Shown here: positions 25,481 through 34,310 of the stretch, piece by piece
How the letters are laid out: every line of letters begins with the position of its first letter
Numbering within the stretch: the first letter of the stretch is position 1
Assembly: GCF_038235435.1 (NCBI RefSeq)
Contig: NZ_CP151275.1
Location: 434,001-498,000, forward strand
Source: Niveibacterium sp. SC-1
Lineage (GTDB): Bacteria; Pseudomonadota; Gammaproteobacteria; Burkholderiales; Rhodocyclaceae
Direction of reading: 5' to 3'
DNA length: 64,000 bases
Notes under the pieces: model-generated
Told to the model about the DNA's origin: nothing
The model's input: the letters and a program-made list of their open reading frames with translations, nothing else
Database searches by the model: none
Position numbers and translations under genes: made by a program

Positions 25481-27826
25481 TCATTCGGCGAGGCGGCGAT
25501 GTTCGACACTGGGGTCGGCGAGAATTTGCGCTTCGGTGAAGGGCAGGGCGATCCACTGCTTGCGCGAGAAACGCTCGGTCTGATCCGCCGCATGAGGCGA
25601 GTCCGGATCGCTGGATTGCGAGTACGCCAGCAGGCCAAAGGCCTGAATCGCATCCGGACGCAGACTGACTGCCTGCAGGTAACTCGTCCCCCAGAACACT
25701 TCGTGAGGCATGGGAAGCTCATCGGGCGCGACCGGCAGGGCCTGCGCGTTGTACACGCCCAACTCATCGTTCGCACCGTGGATGGGAATGCTCCTGCCCG
25801 CGATGCGCGTCATCTGCACATCACCCAAGCGCTTGTCGGGCGTCCAGCCCGCGGCGCGCACACGCTGCACCGCCAGCACGAGCGCGTCGCGCAACTGCGT
25901 AGCAACCAGGGCGTCATCGGTGGCAAGTCCGCGCGGGGTGTGCAGCGGGTCGGCCGGGTCGTAAGGCACGCGCCAGGCCGCGTCGCCTGGCCTTGTACTG
26001 CGGACCAGGAACCACCAGGCATCGAGATAGCCGAGGCCGACGCCGGCGTCGAGGTCGGCCTTGCGGTTCCATGCGTGCAGTGCGCCGCAACCTTCGCGCA
26101 GGTCGGCATCCGTGTCGCGCTTCCATGGGCCGTCGCAGGCTGCGAGCAGGTCGTCCAGCACGAGGTCGGCCAGGTGCACGCGGTTGTTCAGCGCGAAGGC
26201 CTTGACCTGCTCGATCGACATGCGCCGTCCTGCCTCTCCGTCGGAGCCATCCAGGCGCTGGATCACCTGCAGCAGTCCCAGGCGCGTGCGCAGATCCGGC
26301 ACTTCCCCGTCTTGGCTGATGACGGGCGAGGCTGCCAGCAACGGCGCAGCGGGATTCGTGAGCCACGCACTGTTGTTGGAGTTGTGCACGAAGTCCCGCC
26401 GCTCCAGAGCAGGGATGTCCGCAGCCGCAAAGATCCCGGGCTGCGGAGCGGCCGGGTCGTTCTGCCAGGCGCAGGTGGTGGTGGTGCCATCGAGCAGCGG
26501 GGCGCCCGTCTGCGTGTTGGGAGATAGAGCGCACGCCGTGAGCTGCTCGGCTGTGAGGCGCGGTACCACCGAGGCGCCCATGAATAGCGTGCGCCCCTCT
26601 CGGTCTGCCGCGACAAGATTGTTCCAAGGGTCACCCTGCACGCGACGGACTGCGGCCTTTACCGCCTCCAGGTCTTGCGCACGGTCCAGGGCGAGCCAGT
26701 GATCGAGCATGCGATGGTTGTCCAGATTAGGGTCGCGCACTGCAAAGGCCTGCCCCTTTTCGATGGCGAGCCAGCCGAAATCTGTCAGGTAGAAGGTCTC
26801 GCTCACGGTGCGCACTTTGCCGTCGGCACCGCGCACCGAACGCTCGATGATGCGGCGCTGCATCGGGCGGTACTGGCCATCTACCTCATAGCGCGTGGGG
26901 TCGTTCGGGTCGAGCTTGAGTCGATATACCGTGGCGTGCGCGATGGCGGACGTCGTGTGACTCCAGGCGAAGCGATCGTTGAACCCAATGGCGACGACCG
27001 GCATGCCAGGCAGACTCGCGCCCATCACATCCATGCGTCCGGGCACGGTCAGGTGCACCTGGTACATGCGCAGGATCCCGCGCCAGCCGAAATGCGGTTG
27101 GCCGAGCAGCATGCCACCACCGGTGTCGGTGGCCTCGCTGCCCAGCGCGAGCGCGTTGCTCGCGGTCGCGAGACGCGAGCCCAGGGTCCGCAGCGAGGCC
27201 ACGGGGCCTCCGCCCGTTGCCGTTGCCGTCGCCGGATTCGCGTCAACAATCAACGGCAGCAGGGGAAGCAGGCCATCCAGGGTCGCGTAGAACCGCATGA
27301 GGCGAACCAGATCCTCCTTCGCAATGGGGCGCACCCAGGCCGCACCGCGACATGCCTTCGGCCACTGCGCGCTGCCTTGATCGCGTAGCACGCGGTTGAA
27401 GCCGGCGACGTAACCGCTCAGCAGCGTCTGGATGTCCGGCGAGTAGGCGGTCCAGGCAGCGCGCACGGAGGTGTCATCGCCCAGCAGCTTCATGTACCGG
27501 TCCATGCTGCGGTTGTCCACCGGACCCAAGGGCGTCTCGACCGTCGCGGTCTCGCCGAAGTAGCGGGAGCGTTCGCCGCTCAAAGTGAGCACCTGGTCGG
27601 CCATCAAGCACAGATTGTCCTCGGCGTAGGCGTGGCCCACGCCGTAACCGAGGCCGGCCTCGTCGTCAGCCCGGACATGGACGATACCGTAGGAGGTCCG
27701 GCGCACATCAGCGCGGTAGTGATGGGCGTCCTTGTGATCACCTCCACCGCAGCCGGCGAGCAGGGCGACGGATGAAAGAAAGACGACGGTGGCATGCGGC
27801 CATCGCGGGGTCGATGCAAATGACAT
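25481..27826 (-). CDS. Penicillin acylase family lipoprotein, acyl-homoserine-lactone acylase-like
   Basis: A 781-residue Ntn-hydrolase precursor. The signal ends in a lipobox (LLAGC, Cys26), so it should be a lipoprotein. The alpha chain contains RRTSYGIVHVRADDEAGLGYGVGHAYAEDNLCLM, the PvdQ/QuiP-type N-terminus. Self-cleavage is expected before Ser223 in ATASNALALGS; the Ser then acts as nucleophile. HSNNSAWLTNP carries a conserved Asn. Known relatives cleave acyl-homoserine lactones or related amides. It is leftward, downstream of a two-component system on the same strand, so quorum quenching in the envelope is plausible but unproven. Confidence 0.88.
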   Translation of the reverse strand: MSFASTPRWPHATVVFLSSVALLAGCGGGDHKDAHHYRADVRRTSYGIVHVRADDEAGLGYGVGHAYAEDNLCLMADQVLTLSGERSRYFGETATVETPLGPVDNRSMDRYMKLLGDDTSVRAAWTAYSPDIQTLLSGYVAGFNRVLRDQGSAQWPKACRGAAWVRPIAKEDLVRLMRFYATLDGLLPLLPLIVDANPATATATGGGPVASLRTLGSRLATASNALALGSEATDTGGGMLLGQPHFGWRGILRMYQVHLTVPGRMDVMGASLPGMPVVAIGFNDRFAWSHTTSAIAHATVYRLKLDPNDPTRYEVDGQYRPMQRRIIERSVRGADGKVRTVSETFYLTDFGWLAIEKGQAFAVRDPNLDNHRMLDHWLALDRAQDLEAVKAAVRRVQGDPWNNLVAADREGRTLFMGASVVPRLTAEQLTACALSPNTQTGAPLLDGTTTTCAWQNDPAAPQPGIFAAADIPALERRDFVHNSNNSAWLTNPAAPLLAASPVISQDGEVPDLRTRLGLLQVIQRLDGSDGEAGRRMSIEQVKAFALNNRVHLADLVLDDLLAACDGPWKRDTDADLREGCGALHAWNRKADLDAGVGLGYLDAWWFLVRSTRPGDAAWRVPYDPADPLHTPRGLATDDALVATQLRDALVLAVQRVRAAGWTPDKRLGDVQMTRIAGRSIPIHGANDELGVYNAQALPVAPDELPMPHEVFWGTSYLQAVSLRPDAIQAFGLLAYSQSSDPDSPHAADQTERFSRKQWIALPFTEAQILADPSVEHRRLAE

Positions 27827-27919
27827 GGTTCCTCAAGGGGCGGGTTTCAGGAGTGACGTAGTGTCAGCAACGGCGCAGTCCCAGAGGGAGTGCCGGTTGT
27901 CATGCCGCCCGGCGATGCG

Positions 27920-28582
27920 TCAGAGGAGGTCGAGGTCGATGGCGCGCAGCACGGCCTGCGTGCGGTCACGCACGCCCAGCTTGCTGAACACGGAGGAGCA
28001 GTGGTTGCGGATCACGCCTTCGCTATTGCCCAGGAGGCGCGCGATCTCCGGGTTGCTGCGGCCGCTAGCCACGAGGCGCAGCACCTGCACCTCCTTGGGC
28101 GAGAGCGCGTCTGGCAGGTCGCTGGGGATGAAGGCACGGAGCGGCTGTTCGATCTTTCGCTCGATGCGCTCGGTGAGTCCAGGCCGCAGCGCCGTCGTGC
28201 CGGCGGCGACCTCGCGCAAGGTGTTGCGCAGCCGCTCGACACTGACATCCTTGAGCAGGAAGCCGCGGGCGCCCGCGTGGACCGCGTCCTCAAAGGCGGG
28301 TTCGTCATCGAAGGTCGTGATCAACACGACGGGGATAGTGAGCCCTCGTGCGGCGATCGCGCGGATAAGGCCGATACCATCAAGGCGCGGCATGCGCACA
28401 TCGGCGAGCACCAGGTCCGGGCGCAGTGATTCGATCATGGGCAACGCAGCAAGGCCGTCTTCGGCATCCCCCACGAGGGCAATGTCCGGGCACAGGCCAA
28501 GCAGGCCCTTGAGTCCCTCACGCACGAGCATCTGATCCTCCACGAGGAAGACGCGCAGCGGCACGGGCATAGACTCAGGCAT
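27920..28582 (-). CDS. Two-component response regulator, NarL/LuxR type
   Basis: A 220-residue DNA-binding response regulator. The receiver domain (about residues 8-125) has phosphoacceptor Asp61 in DLVLADVRMPRLDG, acidic residues in FLVEDQ and the conserved Lys in FLLKDV. The LuxR helix-turn-helix includes LSPKEVQVLRLVASGRSNPEIARLLGNSEGVIRNHCSSVFSKLGVRDRTQAV. It overlaps the stop of the upstream sensor kinase gene by 8 bases on the same strand. The acylase-like gene follows 93 bases further down, which suggests, without proof, that it is a target or co-transcribed. Confidence 0.95.
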   Translation of the reverse strand: MPESMPVPLRVFLVEDQMLVREGLKGLLGLCPDIALVGDAEDGLAALPMIESLRPDLVLADVRMPRLDGIGLIRAIAARGLTIPVVLITTFDDEPAFEDAVHAGARGFLLKDVSVERLRNTLREVAAGTTALRPGLTERIERKIEQPLRAFIPSDLPDALSPKEVQVLRLVASGRSNPEIARLLGNSEGVIRNHCSSVFSKLGVRDRTQAVLRAIDLDLL

Positions 28583-29822
28583 GGCGCGGACAACTGAAGC
28601 TCAGACCAAAGCCGCGACCGCCGGTTGAATGGAGCACCAGCTCGCCCCCTAGTTCCGTCATGCGGGCGCGCATGCCGGCGAGCCCGTGGCCTGGCTGGAG
28701 TTGAGGCGCACCGCGCCCGTCGTCGCGGACCTCCACGCGCAGCGCTTCGCCTACCTGCACGATGTGCACCTGAACCTCGCTCGCCTGAGCGTGGCGCACC
28801 GCATTCGTAATGGCTTCCTGTACGCAGCGCAGCACCGCATGTGCGACGCGTGGCGAAAGGTCGGACACCACCGCGTCGAGTTCCAGCCGGATATGCGGAC
28901 GTGCGATCCGCTCAGCCAGCTCCTTGAGGGCGTCGCTCAGATCAATGCGGCGTTCGTGACGCATCCCGTGCACCACTTCGCGTACGTCCGTGAGCATTCG
29001 CGCCGCCGACCGGCGTGCCTGCGCGACGGCGAGCGCAGCGCGCTCCGGTTCGCCGCGGGTCAGCAGTTCGTCGCCAAGCTGTAGGTTGAGATTGAGCGCG
29101 GCGAGATGGTGGCCCATGAGATCGTGGAGATCACGCGAGAGCTGGAGGCGCTCCGCGAACCGCACTTGTTCCGACTGCAGGCGGTCTTCACTCGCCAGTT
29201 CCGCGTTTGCCACCTCCAGCCATCGACGCTTGCGCATCTCGTCGGCCGCCATGCGCCCCATGCCGAGCGCCATGCCGTGCAGGGCGAGCAGCGAGAGCAG
29301 CGTCCCGCCGACGTCCAGCCAGAATGGCAGATGGGCCCGCGCCGATTCGAACTGCTGGCCGACGCTGGGCAGCAGCAGATATTGCATCGCCCCCAGCGCC
29401 ACCTGAGCCAGCGCGAAGCCGGCCGCCGCCCTCGCCCCCGGCAGGCGTACGGCCGCCAGTGCCGTCACGATGAAGGGCAGGCCGGGCGTGACGAGCATGG
29501 CCATCAGATCCAGCGCGAAGAGCCGCGCCACGAGCCCTGGCTGGTGGCGCTCGGAAGCGCCTGGAGCGGCCATACGCCAATAGACGGTGGCGAACGCGAG
29601 CACGCCCGCGACCATGGCCGCGATGATGGAGACACCATGCGGCGCCCGACCGCCCGCACGCAGGTAAAGCGTGAGCAAGGCGCCGTCGGAAGCGCTTTCC
29701 GTCAGGCCCTGCATCTGCAGGAGCGCGGCGGCAATCTCCAGCAGACAGACTACGAGCCCGGACACCCGCAGCACGTTCATGGGTCTCAGGACGCGGTCGG
29801 AAAGGGATTCGGGAGGCCGCAT
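28575..29822 (-). CDS. Sensor histidine kinase, NarX/DesK-like (HisKA_3)
   Basis: A 415-residue sensor kinase. About six hydrophobic helices occupy the N-terminal half (VLRVSGLVVCLLEIAAALLQ onward). The HisKA_3 dimerisation segment has SRDLHDLMGHHLAALNLNLQ, with the phosphorylated His in RDLHD. The ATPase domain includes VAHAVLRCVQEAITNAVRHAQASEV (N box) and VRDDGRGA (G1). The ATG at 29822 is an arbitrary choice; another at 29780 would also retain the first helix. There is no separate sensory domain, so the membrane helices probably detect the signal. It overlaps the response regulator gene and forms a pair with it. Confidence 0.93.
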   Translation of the reverse strand: MRPPESLSDRVLRPMNVLRVSGLVVCLLEIAAALLQMQGLTESASDGALLTLYLRAGGRAPHGVSIIAAMVAGVLAFATVYWRMAAPGASERHQPGLVARLFALDLMAMLVTPGLPFIVTALAAVRLPGARAAAGFALAQVALGAMQYLLLPSVGQQFESARAHLPFWLDVGGTLLSLLALHGMALGMGRMAADEMRKRRWLEVANAELASEDRLQSEQVRFAERLQLSRDLHDLMGHHLAALNLNLQLGDELLTRGEPERAALAVAQARRSAARMLTDVREVVHGMRHERRIDLSDALKELAERIARPHIRLELDAVVSDLSPRVAHAVLRCVQEAITNAVRHAQASEVQVHIVQVGEALRVEVRDDGRGAPQLQPGHGLAGMRARMTELGGELVLHSTGGRGFGLSFSCPRHA

Positions 29823-30314
29823 GAAGGCAACGGGAAAGCCGGCGAGGATGCCACAAGGCCTGTCGGCCACCCCGTGTCGATTGTCATGGCGTCGTTGACG
29901 GGCGTACCGCCCCCTGAGGGCGGGCAACGTCAAGCGGTCGGTTGACCGCTATCTTGGGTTCCAGGGTAGGCGGATGAGCAGAGGGAGTACGGCACAAGCA
30001 ACTCGCGACTACGCCCGGCCCTTCTGAATCAGCCGCGTGGCTCCGCACGGGGAAGCGGCCAGAACATGTCCGTTGCGGCGCGGAATGAATGTCCGCTCAT
30101 GAGCCGTCTTGCCTAGCCGAGCTGTGACTTCGAAGGTCCGACAGTACGCATCTAGGATGCGGCCCCTGAAGCGTTCGCAAAAAGATCGACGGCCACATTC
30201 GAGGTCCGCTTTGCGCGTATGGATCGAGCCGTTGCTCCCGGCCAACACCCGACTTCCACCAAGGTCGCTTTTCGCGTCCCAGCGCAACGGATCTTCTGGC
30301 GCTTGCCCTCGCCC
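29823..30314. other. Non-coding interval with eroded sequence
   Basis: About 490 bases without a supported gene. It contains degenerate, repeated-looking stretches rich in GAAGGTCCG and ATTCGAGGTC, similar in style to 31.1-31.4 kb. Confidence 0.5.
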
Positions 30315-30953
30315 CTACTGCCGAGTCTTTCTGCGCCCGGTCGCGGTCATCAAGGCTGCGCTCAACGCGACCAACACGATGCTCGACGGCTCTGGCACAT
30401 CGTTGAGCGGGGCGGCAGTGGCATCCAGTCGGACGTTGTCAAGATTCCAAGGCGACGCCGTGCCGCCGTTAGGATGGCCGGAGGCAACAATCCGCACTTG
30501 GAACGGATCGCCAAGACCAAACAGTGCCAAAGGCACGGCGTGTGATCCCCAGGCCAAAGCATCTGACACCAGGCTGCCTGACAGAACTGCAGTGGCAAAG
30601 CCATCCGCACTGGTAAAGACAGAAAAGGACGTTGGCCCGATATCGCCGGTATTCAACTCATCGAAGCTGAATCCGGTGATATTGAGCCCATACCCCACCT
30701 CAGGCGTCAGGGTGAAGGTCGCCGCCCCGTTGCCATACAGACCACAGGTACCGCCCGGATTGCCGCCAACGCCGGCGCAAATGCTGCCATAGACGCCGGA
30801 TAGCAGAAGATGGGTAGCCGTGGTGTTCGCGACGGTCTCAGAAGGCGCTTTCGATAGGCCGCCAAAGTCATAGACGAGAGCGGCGTGCGCGCCGCAGCAC
30901 GTGCAAAGTGCAGCGCTGAGCGCCGCGGATCGAACGAGGTTGGCAAAAGTCAT
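30315..30953 (-). CDS. PEP-CTERM anchored extracellular protein
   Basis: A 212-residue exported protein. The signal peptide MTFANLVRSAALSAALCTCC ends around AHA-A. The C-terminus has VPEPSS at residues 186-191, then a hydrophobic helix (SIVLVALSAALMTATG) and a basic tail RRKTRQ. This is the sorting signal processed by exosortase in biofilm-forming betaproteobacteria. The centre has a jelly-roll-like pattern rich in Gly, Thr and Ser. The ATG at 30953 follows GGAG. The exosortase gene lies outside the window. Function is unknown; surface or matrix attachment is likely. Confidence 0.85.
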   Translation of the reverse strand: MTFANLVRSAALSAALCTCCGAHAALVYDFGGLSKAPSETVANTTATHLLLSGVYGSICAGVGGNPGGTCGLYGNGAATFTLTPEVGYGLNITGFSFDELNTGDIGPTSFSVFTSADGFATAVLSGSLVSDALAWGSHAVPLALFGLGDPFQVRIVASGHPNGGTASPWNLDNVRLDATAAPLNDVPEPSSIVLVALSAALMTATGRRKTRQ

Positions 30954-31876
30954 CGATTTCTCCGTTTGCTTGGCTGGGGGGCGCTGCAGCAAAAAACGGA
31001 CCGACCGCCTACTCTCCTCGACATCGAGCCTGAAGCCGGCCGGATTGCCGTGCGAGTGTTAAGTGCCTCGACGAGGAAGAGGCTGGATTTTTCGGCAACC
31101 AGCTCGGCGACGTGAAGGTCCGAAGTGGGTCATTCGAGGGGCTGCAAAGCGGTCGCCCAGTCGAAGCGGCCGGCCTCAACGCAGCGAAGGTCCGGAGTAC
31201 CTTGGATTGCGGTCGTCCCGACGAGAACGATGCGGCCAGATCGAACGACCGCAACGGCCTGGGACCGTACGCACGGCAAAGCGGTCGTCATGGTCTGCGC
31301 GACAGATGGCAACTTCGAGCCGCCATGCGACGATCAAGACCAGCGGCAGCGGTCAGGCACAAGCGGCACAGTGGTCAGCAGATGCAAGCATCCGTACGCT
31401 TCCTGAGCGCGCCTCTCGAACAGGAATGGGCAGAGGGTGCTGGCGTCGCGCAGGCACTCGGCTGCGCACGGACGACATATCAGGCGGCCGACTTCTCTAC
31501 AGCCTGGAAGCCGCGCCCAGCTTGATTTTCGACTTTGGCGCCGCGGGGCGAGAGCTTCGCAAGCTGGAAGCACGCACAGATACGCGATGTGCGTTTTCGA
31601 CTTTATGGCCGAGAACATCTGCTGCTGTCTGTTGTTGCTTAATGAAGTCGCCTGGAGTCGAAACTGGACCGAGTACTACAAAACCCGCCAAACCCCTAAT
31701 CTTCCGCGGGAGTTTGTGCGGGGGCTCTCTGCCTGCAGCAACCATCGAATGAGGTCGACAACCACGGTCGCCGCGGCCTCCGCTGTCGGGGGCCCCGCTG
31801 TCAGCGTTCATTTCCAGTGACTACACTGGGTCTTGCATCAGCCCGCGGGTATCACGCGCCCGCTTGAGGAGCCCTC
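30954..31876. other. Long non-coding interval with inverted repeat copy B
   Basis: About 920 bases with no credible gene. Short motifs such as GAAGGTCCG, CATTCGAGG and GCGGTCG recur in 31.1-31.4 kb, an eroded intergenic type also seen at 30.1-30.3 kb. The 3' part holds repeat copy B. Open frames here lack ribosome-binding sites and have no recognisable protein pattern. Confidence 0.5.
31511..31617 (-). repeat. Dispersed inverted repeat, copy B
   Basis: The reverse complement aligns with 25040-25159: TGTTCTCGGCC, ATAAAGTCGAAAACG at one end and AAAGTCGAAAATCAAGC, TGGGCGCGG at the other. The two copies flank 6.4 kb containing the acylase, the sensor pair and the PEP-CTERM gene. Confidence 0.55.
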
Positions 31877-32305
31877 ATGTACAAGGTTCAGGCAGAGTCC
31901 CTGGAGGAGTACTTCGCTTCTGATCCCGCGAGACGAAGCGACCTGGAGGCGTTCGATGCAGCAGTCCGGCGCAACGCGCCGGGCCTGGAGCGCTGGTTCC
32001 ATCCCGGCGTCAAGGCGGGTGAGCCGGGTATGCAGTTCAAGATGATCGGCTACGGCGTCACCGAGTGTCGCGCCCTTGCCGGAACAAGGTGGCCGCTCAT
32101 CGGCGTCGCGCTCCAGAAGAACTACATCGCGGTCTACCTCGCGATCGCGAAGCCCGACCCTTCGCTCGTCACCGAGGACTATCGAGGCAAACTCGGGGAG
32201 TCGCGCATGGGGCAGAACAATCTCAGCTTCGAGACGTTTGGCCAACGGGATCATGAGGCTATCGCCGCGCTATTGAAGGCTGTTACCGAACTTACTGCGC
32301 CTTGA
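31877..32305 (+). CDS. DUF1801 family protein
   Basis: A 142-residue cytoplasmic protein of the DUF1801 (YdhG-like) family with no known biochemical role. It includes the typical central motif GVKAGEPGMQFKMIGYGVTEC and a downstream WPLIGVALQKNYIAVYLAI. The ATG at 31877 follows GAGGAG. It is followed 80 bases later by an ECF sigma factor and then an SDR gene, all rightward, so they may form a small stress-response set. Confidence 0.8.
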   Translation: MYKVQAESLEEYFASDPARRSDLEAFDAAVRRNAPGLERWFHPGVKAGEPGMQFKMIGYGVTECRALAGTRWPLIGVALQKNYIAVYLAIAKPDPSLVTEDYRGKLGESRMGQNNLSFETFGQRDHEAIAALLKAVTELTAP

Positions 32306-32385
32306 GGCGTGGATTCCGATCCGGACCGGCGTCCACATTGCCTCGACGGAGGTTGCCCCCAAACCCCGATGCGGAGTGAAAAGCG

Positions 32386-33390
32386 ATGAGGGACCCGGTC
32401 CTCGACCGCGACAGTTTTCCGTCACTTGCCGAGCCACACCGGCGCGCCCTGAAGCTGCATTGCTATCGCATGCTCGGCTCCGCGCACGAGGCCGAGGACG
32501 CCGTCCAGGAGACCTTTGCGAGAGCCTGGCACGCGCTCGACGGTTTCGAAGGACGCGCCTCGCTCAAGAACTGGCTCTATCGCATTGCGACCAACGCCTG
32601 TCTCGACGCGTTGTCACGCCGGGCAAGGCAGGAGCGCGTCCTGCCGGGGCAACTCGGCCCGTCCACGTCTGAACTGCCGCCGGGTGAGCCCGATCTCGAT
32701 TTCCCGTGGCTGCAACCCTTTCCGGACATCGAGGTCGGCGAACTCGCCGACGAGAGCCCGGGGCCGGAGACCCGTTACGAGACGCGCGAATCCATCAGGC
32801 TCGCCTTTGTCGCGGCCGTCCAGCAGTTGCCGCCGCGCCAGCGCGCCGCCCTGATCCTGGCCGATGTGATCGGGTGGCCGGTCAGCGAAGTCGCCGCGCT
32901 CCTGGGCGGCACGGTTGCTTCGATCAACAGCGTCCTGCAACGCGCCCGCGGCACGATGCGCTCGCAATACGGTATTGCGCCCGGGTCGCATCGGCCACCG
33001 CCGGACGAGTGGCAGCGCCGGCTTGTGGATCGCTACGTGCGGGCCTGGGAAAGCGCCGACCTGGATGGCTTCGTCGGGCTGCTGAAGGAGGATGCGAGCT
33101 ATGCCATGCCGCCGTGGCGGCACTGGTATCGCGGTCGCGAGGACATCGGGCGATTCTTCGCCGAAGTGTGGCGGCTCTATGGTGGATTTCGCCTGCTGCC
33201 GGTCGGGGCCAACCTGCAGCCCGCCTTCGGCCTCTATGCGCTCTCCCCGCGGGAGCCGATCTGGCGCGCGCATTCCCTCCAGGTGCTGTCGCTTGGCGCG
33301 GACGGTATCGATGGCCTCACGATGTTCATGAAGCCCTTGGGCCCCACGCTTTTCGACGAGTTCGGATTGGCGCCGATCCTGCACGCGTGA
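32386..33390 (+). CDS. ECF sigma-70 factor with C-terminal SnoaL-like domain
   Basis: A 334-residue sigma factor of the long SigG/SigX5-like ECF group. Region 2 contains YRMLGSAHEAEDAVQETFARAWHALDGFEGRASLKNWLYRIATNACLD. Region 4 has LPPRQRAALILADVIGWPVSEVAALLGGTVASINSVLQRARGTM. A C-terminal domain of about 120 residues (WQRRLVDRYVRAWESADLDGFVGLLKEDASYAMPPW) has the SnoaL-like fold typical of ECFs that lack an anti-sigma factor. No anti-sigma gene is adjacent. It may control the flanking DUF1801 and SDR genes; the signal is unknown. Confidence 0.92.
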   Translation: MRDPVLDRDSFPSLAEPHRRALKLHCYRMLGSAHEAEDAVQETFARAWHALDGFEGRASLKNWLYRIATNACLDALSRRARQERVLPGQLGPSTSELPPGEPDLDFPWLQPFPDIEVGELADESPGPETRYETRESIRLAFVAAVQQLPPRQRAALILADVIGWPVSEVAALLGGTVASINSVLQRARGTMRSQYGIAPGSHRPPPDEWQRRLVDRYVRAWESADLDGFVGLLKEDASYAMPPWRHWYRGREDIGRFFAEVWRLYGGFRLLPVGANLQPAFGLYALSPREPIWRAHSLQVLSLGADGIDGLTMFMKPLGPTLFDEFGLAPILHA

Positions 33391-33515
33391 GCCAGGCGTT
33401 CCCCCGCCCGGACCGATGAGTTTGCGGGGCAGCAGCAGTCTTCATGAGGGTGGGGCAAGACGTCGAAAGGCTGCATGTGGCAGTGCCTGCGGCTTGCTCC
33501 GAAAAGGAGAAAGCC

Positions 33516-34310
33516 ATGCTGCTCGAAAACAAAACCGCTGTGATCTATGGCGCCGGCGGCGCCGTCGGAGGCGCGGTGGCCAAGGCCTTCGCCCGTGAAG
33601 GCGCGCGGGTTTTCCTGACCGGTCGCAACCTGGGCCCGATAGAGGAAATCGCAACAGTCATCACCGCGCACGGAGGCAGCGCCGAAGCGGCCCCGGTTGA
33701 TGCCCTCGACGAGGCCGCCGTCGATGAACACATGGAGGCGACGCTCCGGCGGACGGGAAGAATCGACATCTCGTTCAATGCCATCACGGCGGTGCGCCAA
33801 CCCGGAGTCCAGGGCATCCCGATCTCCGCGCTCCCGGTTGATAGCTTCATGGCGCCGATCACGGCCTACCTGCGATCCCACTTCCTCACTGCACGCGCCG
33901 CGGCACGCGCGATGTCGGCGCAAGGCTCGGGCGTGATCCTGATGCACACGCCCGAACCGGCCCGTCTCGGGGCGCCGCTCGTTGGCGGCATGGGCCCGGC
34001 GTGGGCCGCCATGGAGGCCTTCAACCGCAATCTGTCGGCGGAGTTCGGCGCCCGCGGTGTCCGTGCCGTGTGCCTGCGGTCAACCGGCTTGCCGGAGACG
34101 CACACCATCGACGTCGTCTTCGATCTGCATGCGAGGGCCATCGGCATTTCGCGCGAGCAGTTCCTCGCGATGATTGAGAGCATGACGCACATCAAGCGCT
34201 CGACAACGCTTGCGGAGGTCGCCAACGCAGCCGTCTTCCTCGCTTCCGACAAGGCCAGCAGCATGACCGGGACAGTGCTCAACCTGACCGGGGGAATGAT
34301 CGTCGACTGA
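33516..34310 (+). CDS. Short-chain dehydrogenase/reductase-like protein lacking the YxxxK motif
   Basis: A 264-residue SDR fold. The Rossmann start KTAVIYGAGGAVGGAVAKAFAREGARVFLTGRN is intact, with TGR favouring NADP(H). At the position of the catalytic YxxxK the sequence reads M159-G-P-A-W163, and the usual catalytic Ser segment reads ILMHTPEP without Ser. Nucleotide-binding DVS-like and C-terminal TGTVLNLTGGMIVD remain. The protein may bind cofactor but is unlikely to use the standard SDR mechanism. The ATG at 33516 follows AAAAGGAGAAAG, a strong ribosome-binding site. It lies 125 bases after the ECF sigma factor gene. Confidence 0.88.
   Translation: MLLENKTAVIYGAGGAVGGAVAKAFAREGARVFLTGRNLGPIEEIATVITAHGGSAEAAPVDALDEAAVDEHMEATLRRTGRIDISFNAITAVRQPGVQGIPISALPVDSFMAPITAYLRSHFLTARAAARAMSAQGSGVILMHTPEPARLGAPLVGGMGPAWAAMEAFNRNLSAEFGARGVRAVCLRSTGLPETHTIDVVFDLHARAIGISREQFLAMIESMTHIKRSTTLAEVANAAVFLASDKASSMTGTVLNLTGGMIVD

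Noticed and set aside
31063..31820. Overlapping plus-strand frames in the non-coding interval before DUF1801
   Set aside because: No ribosome-binding sites or domains, Arg/Ser-rich composition, and the same style as eroded intergenic sequence elsewhere in the window.
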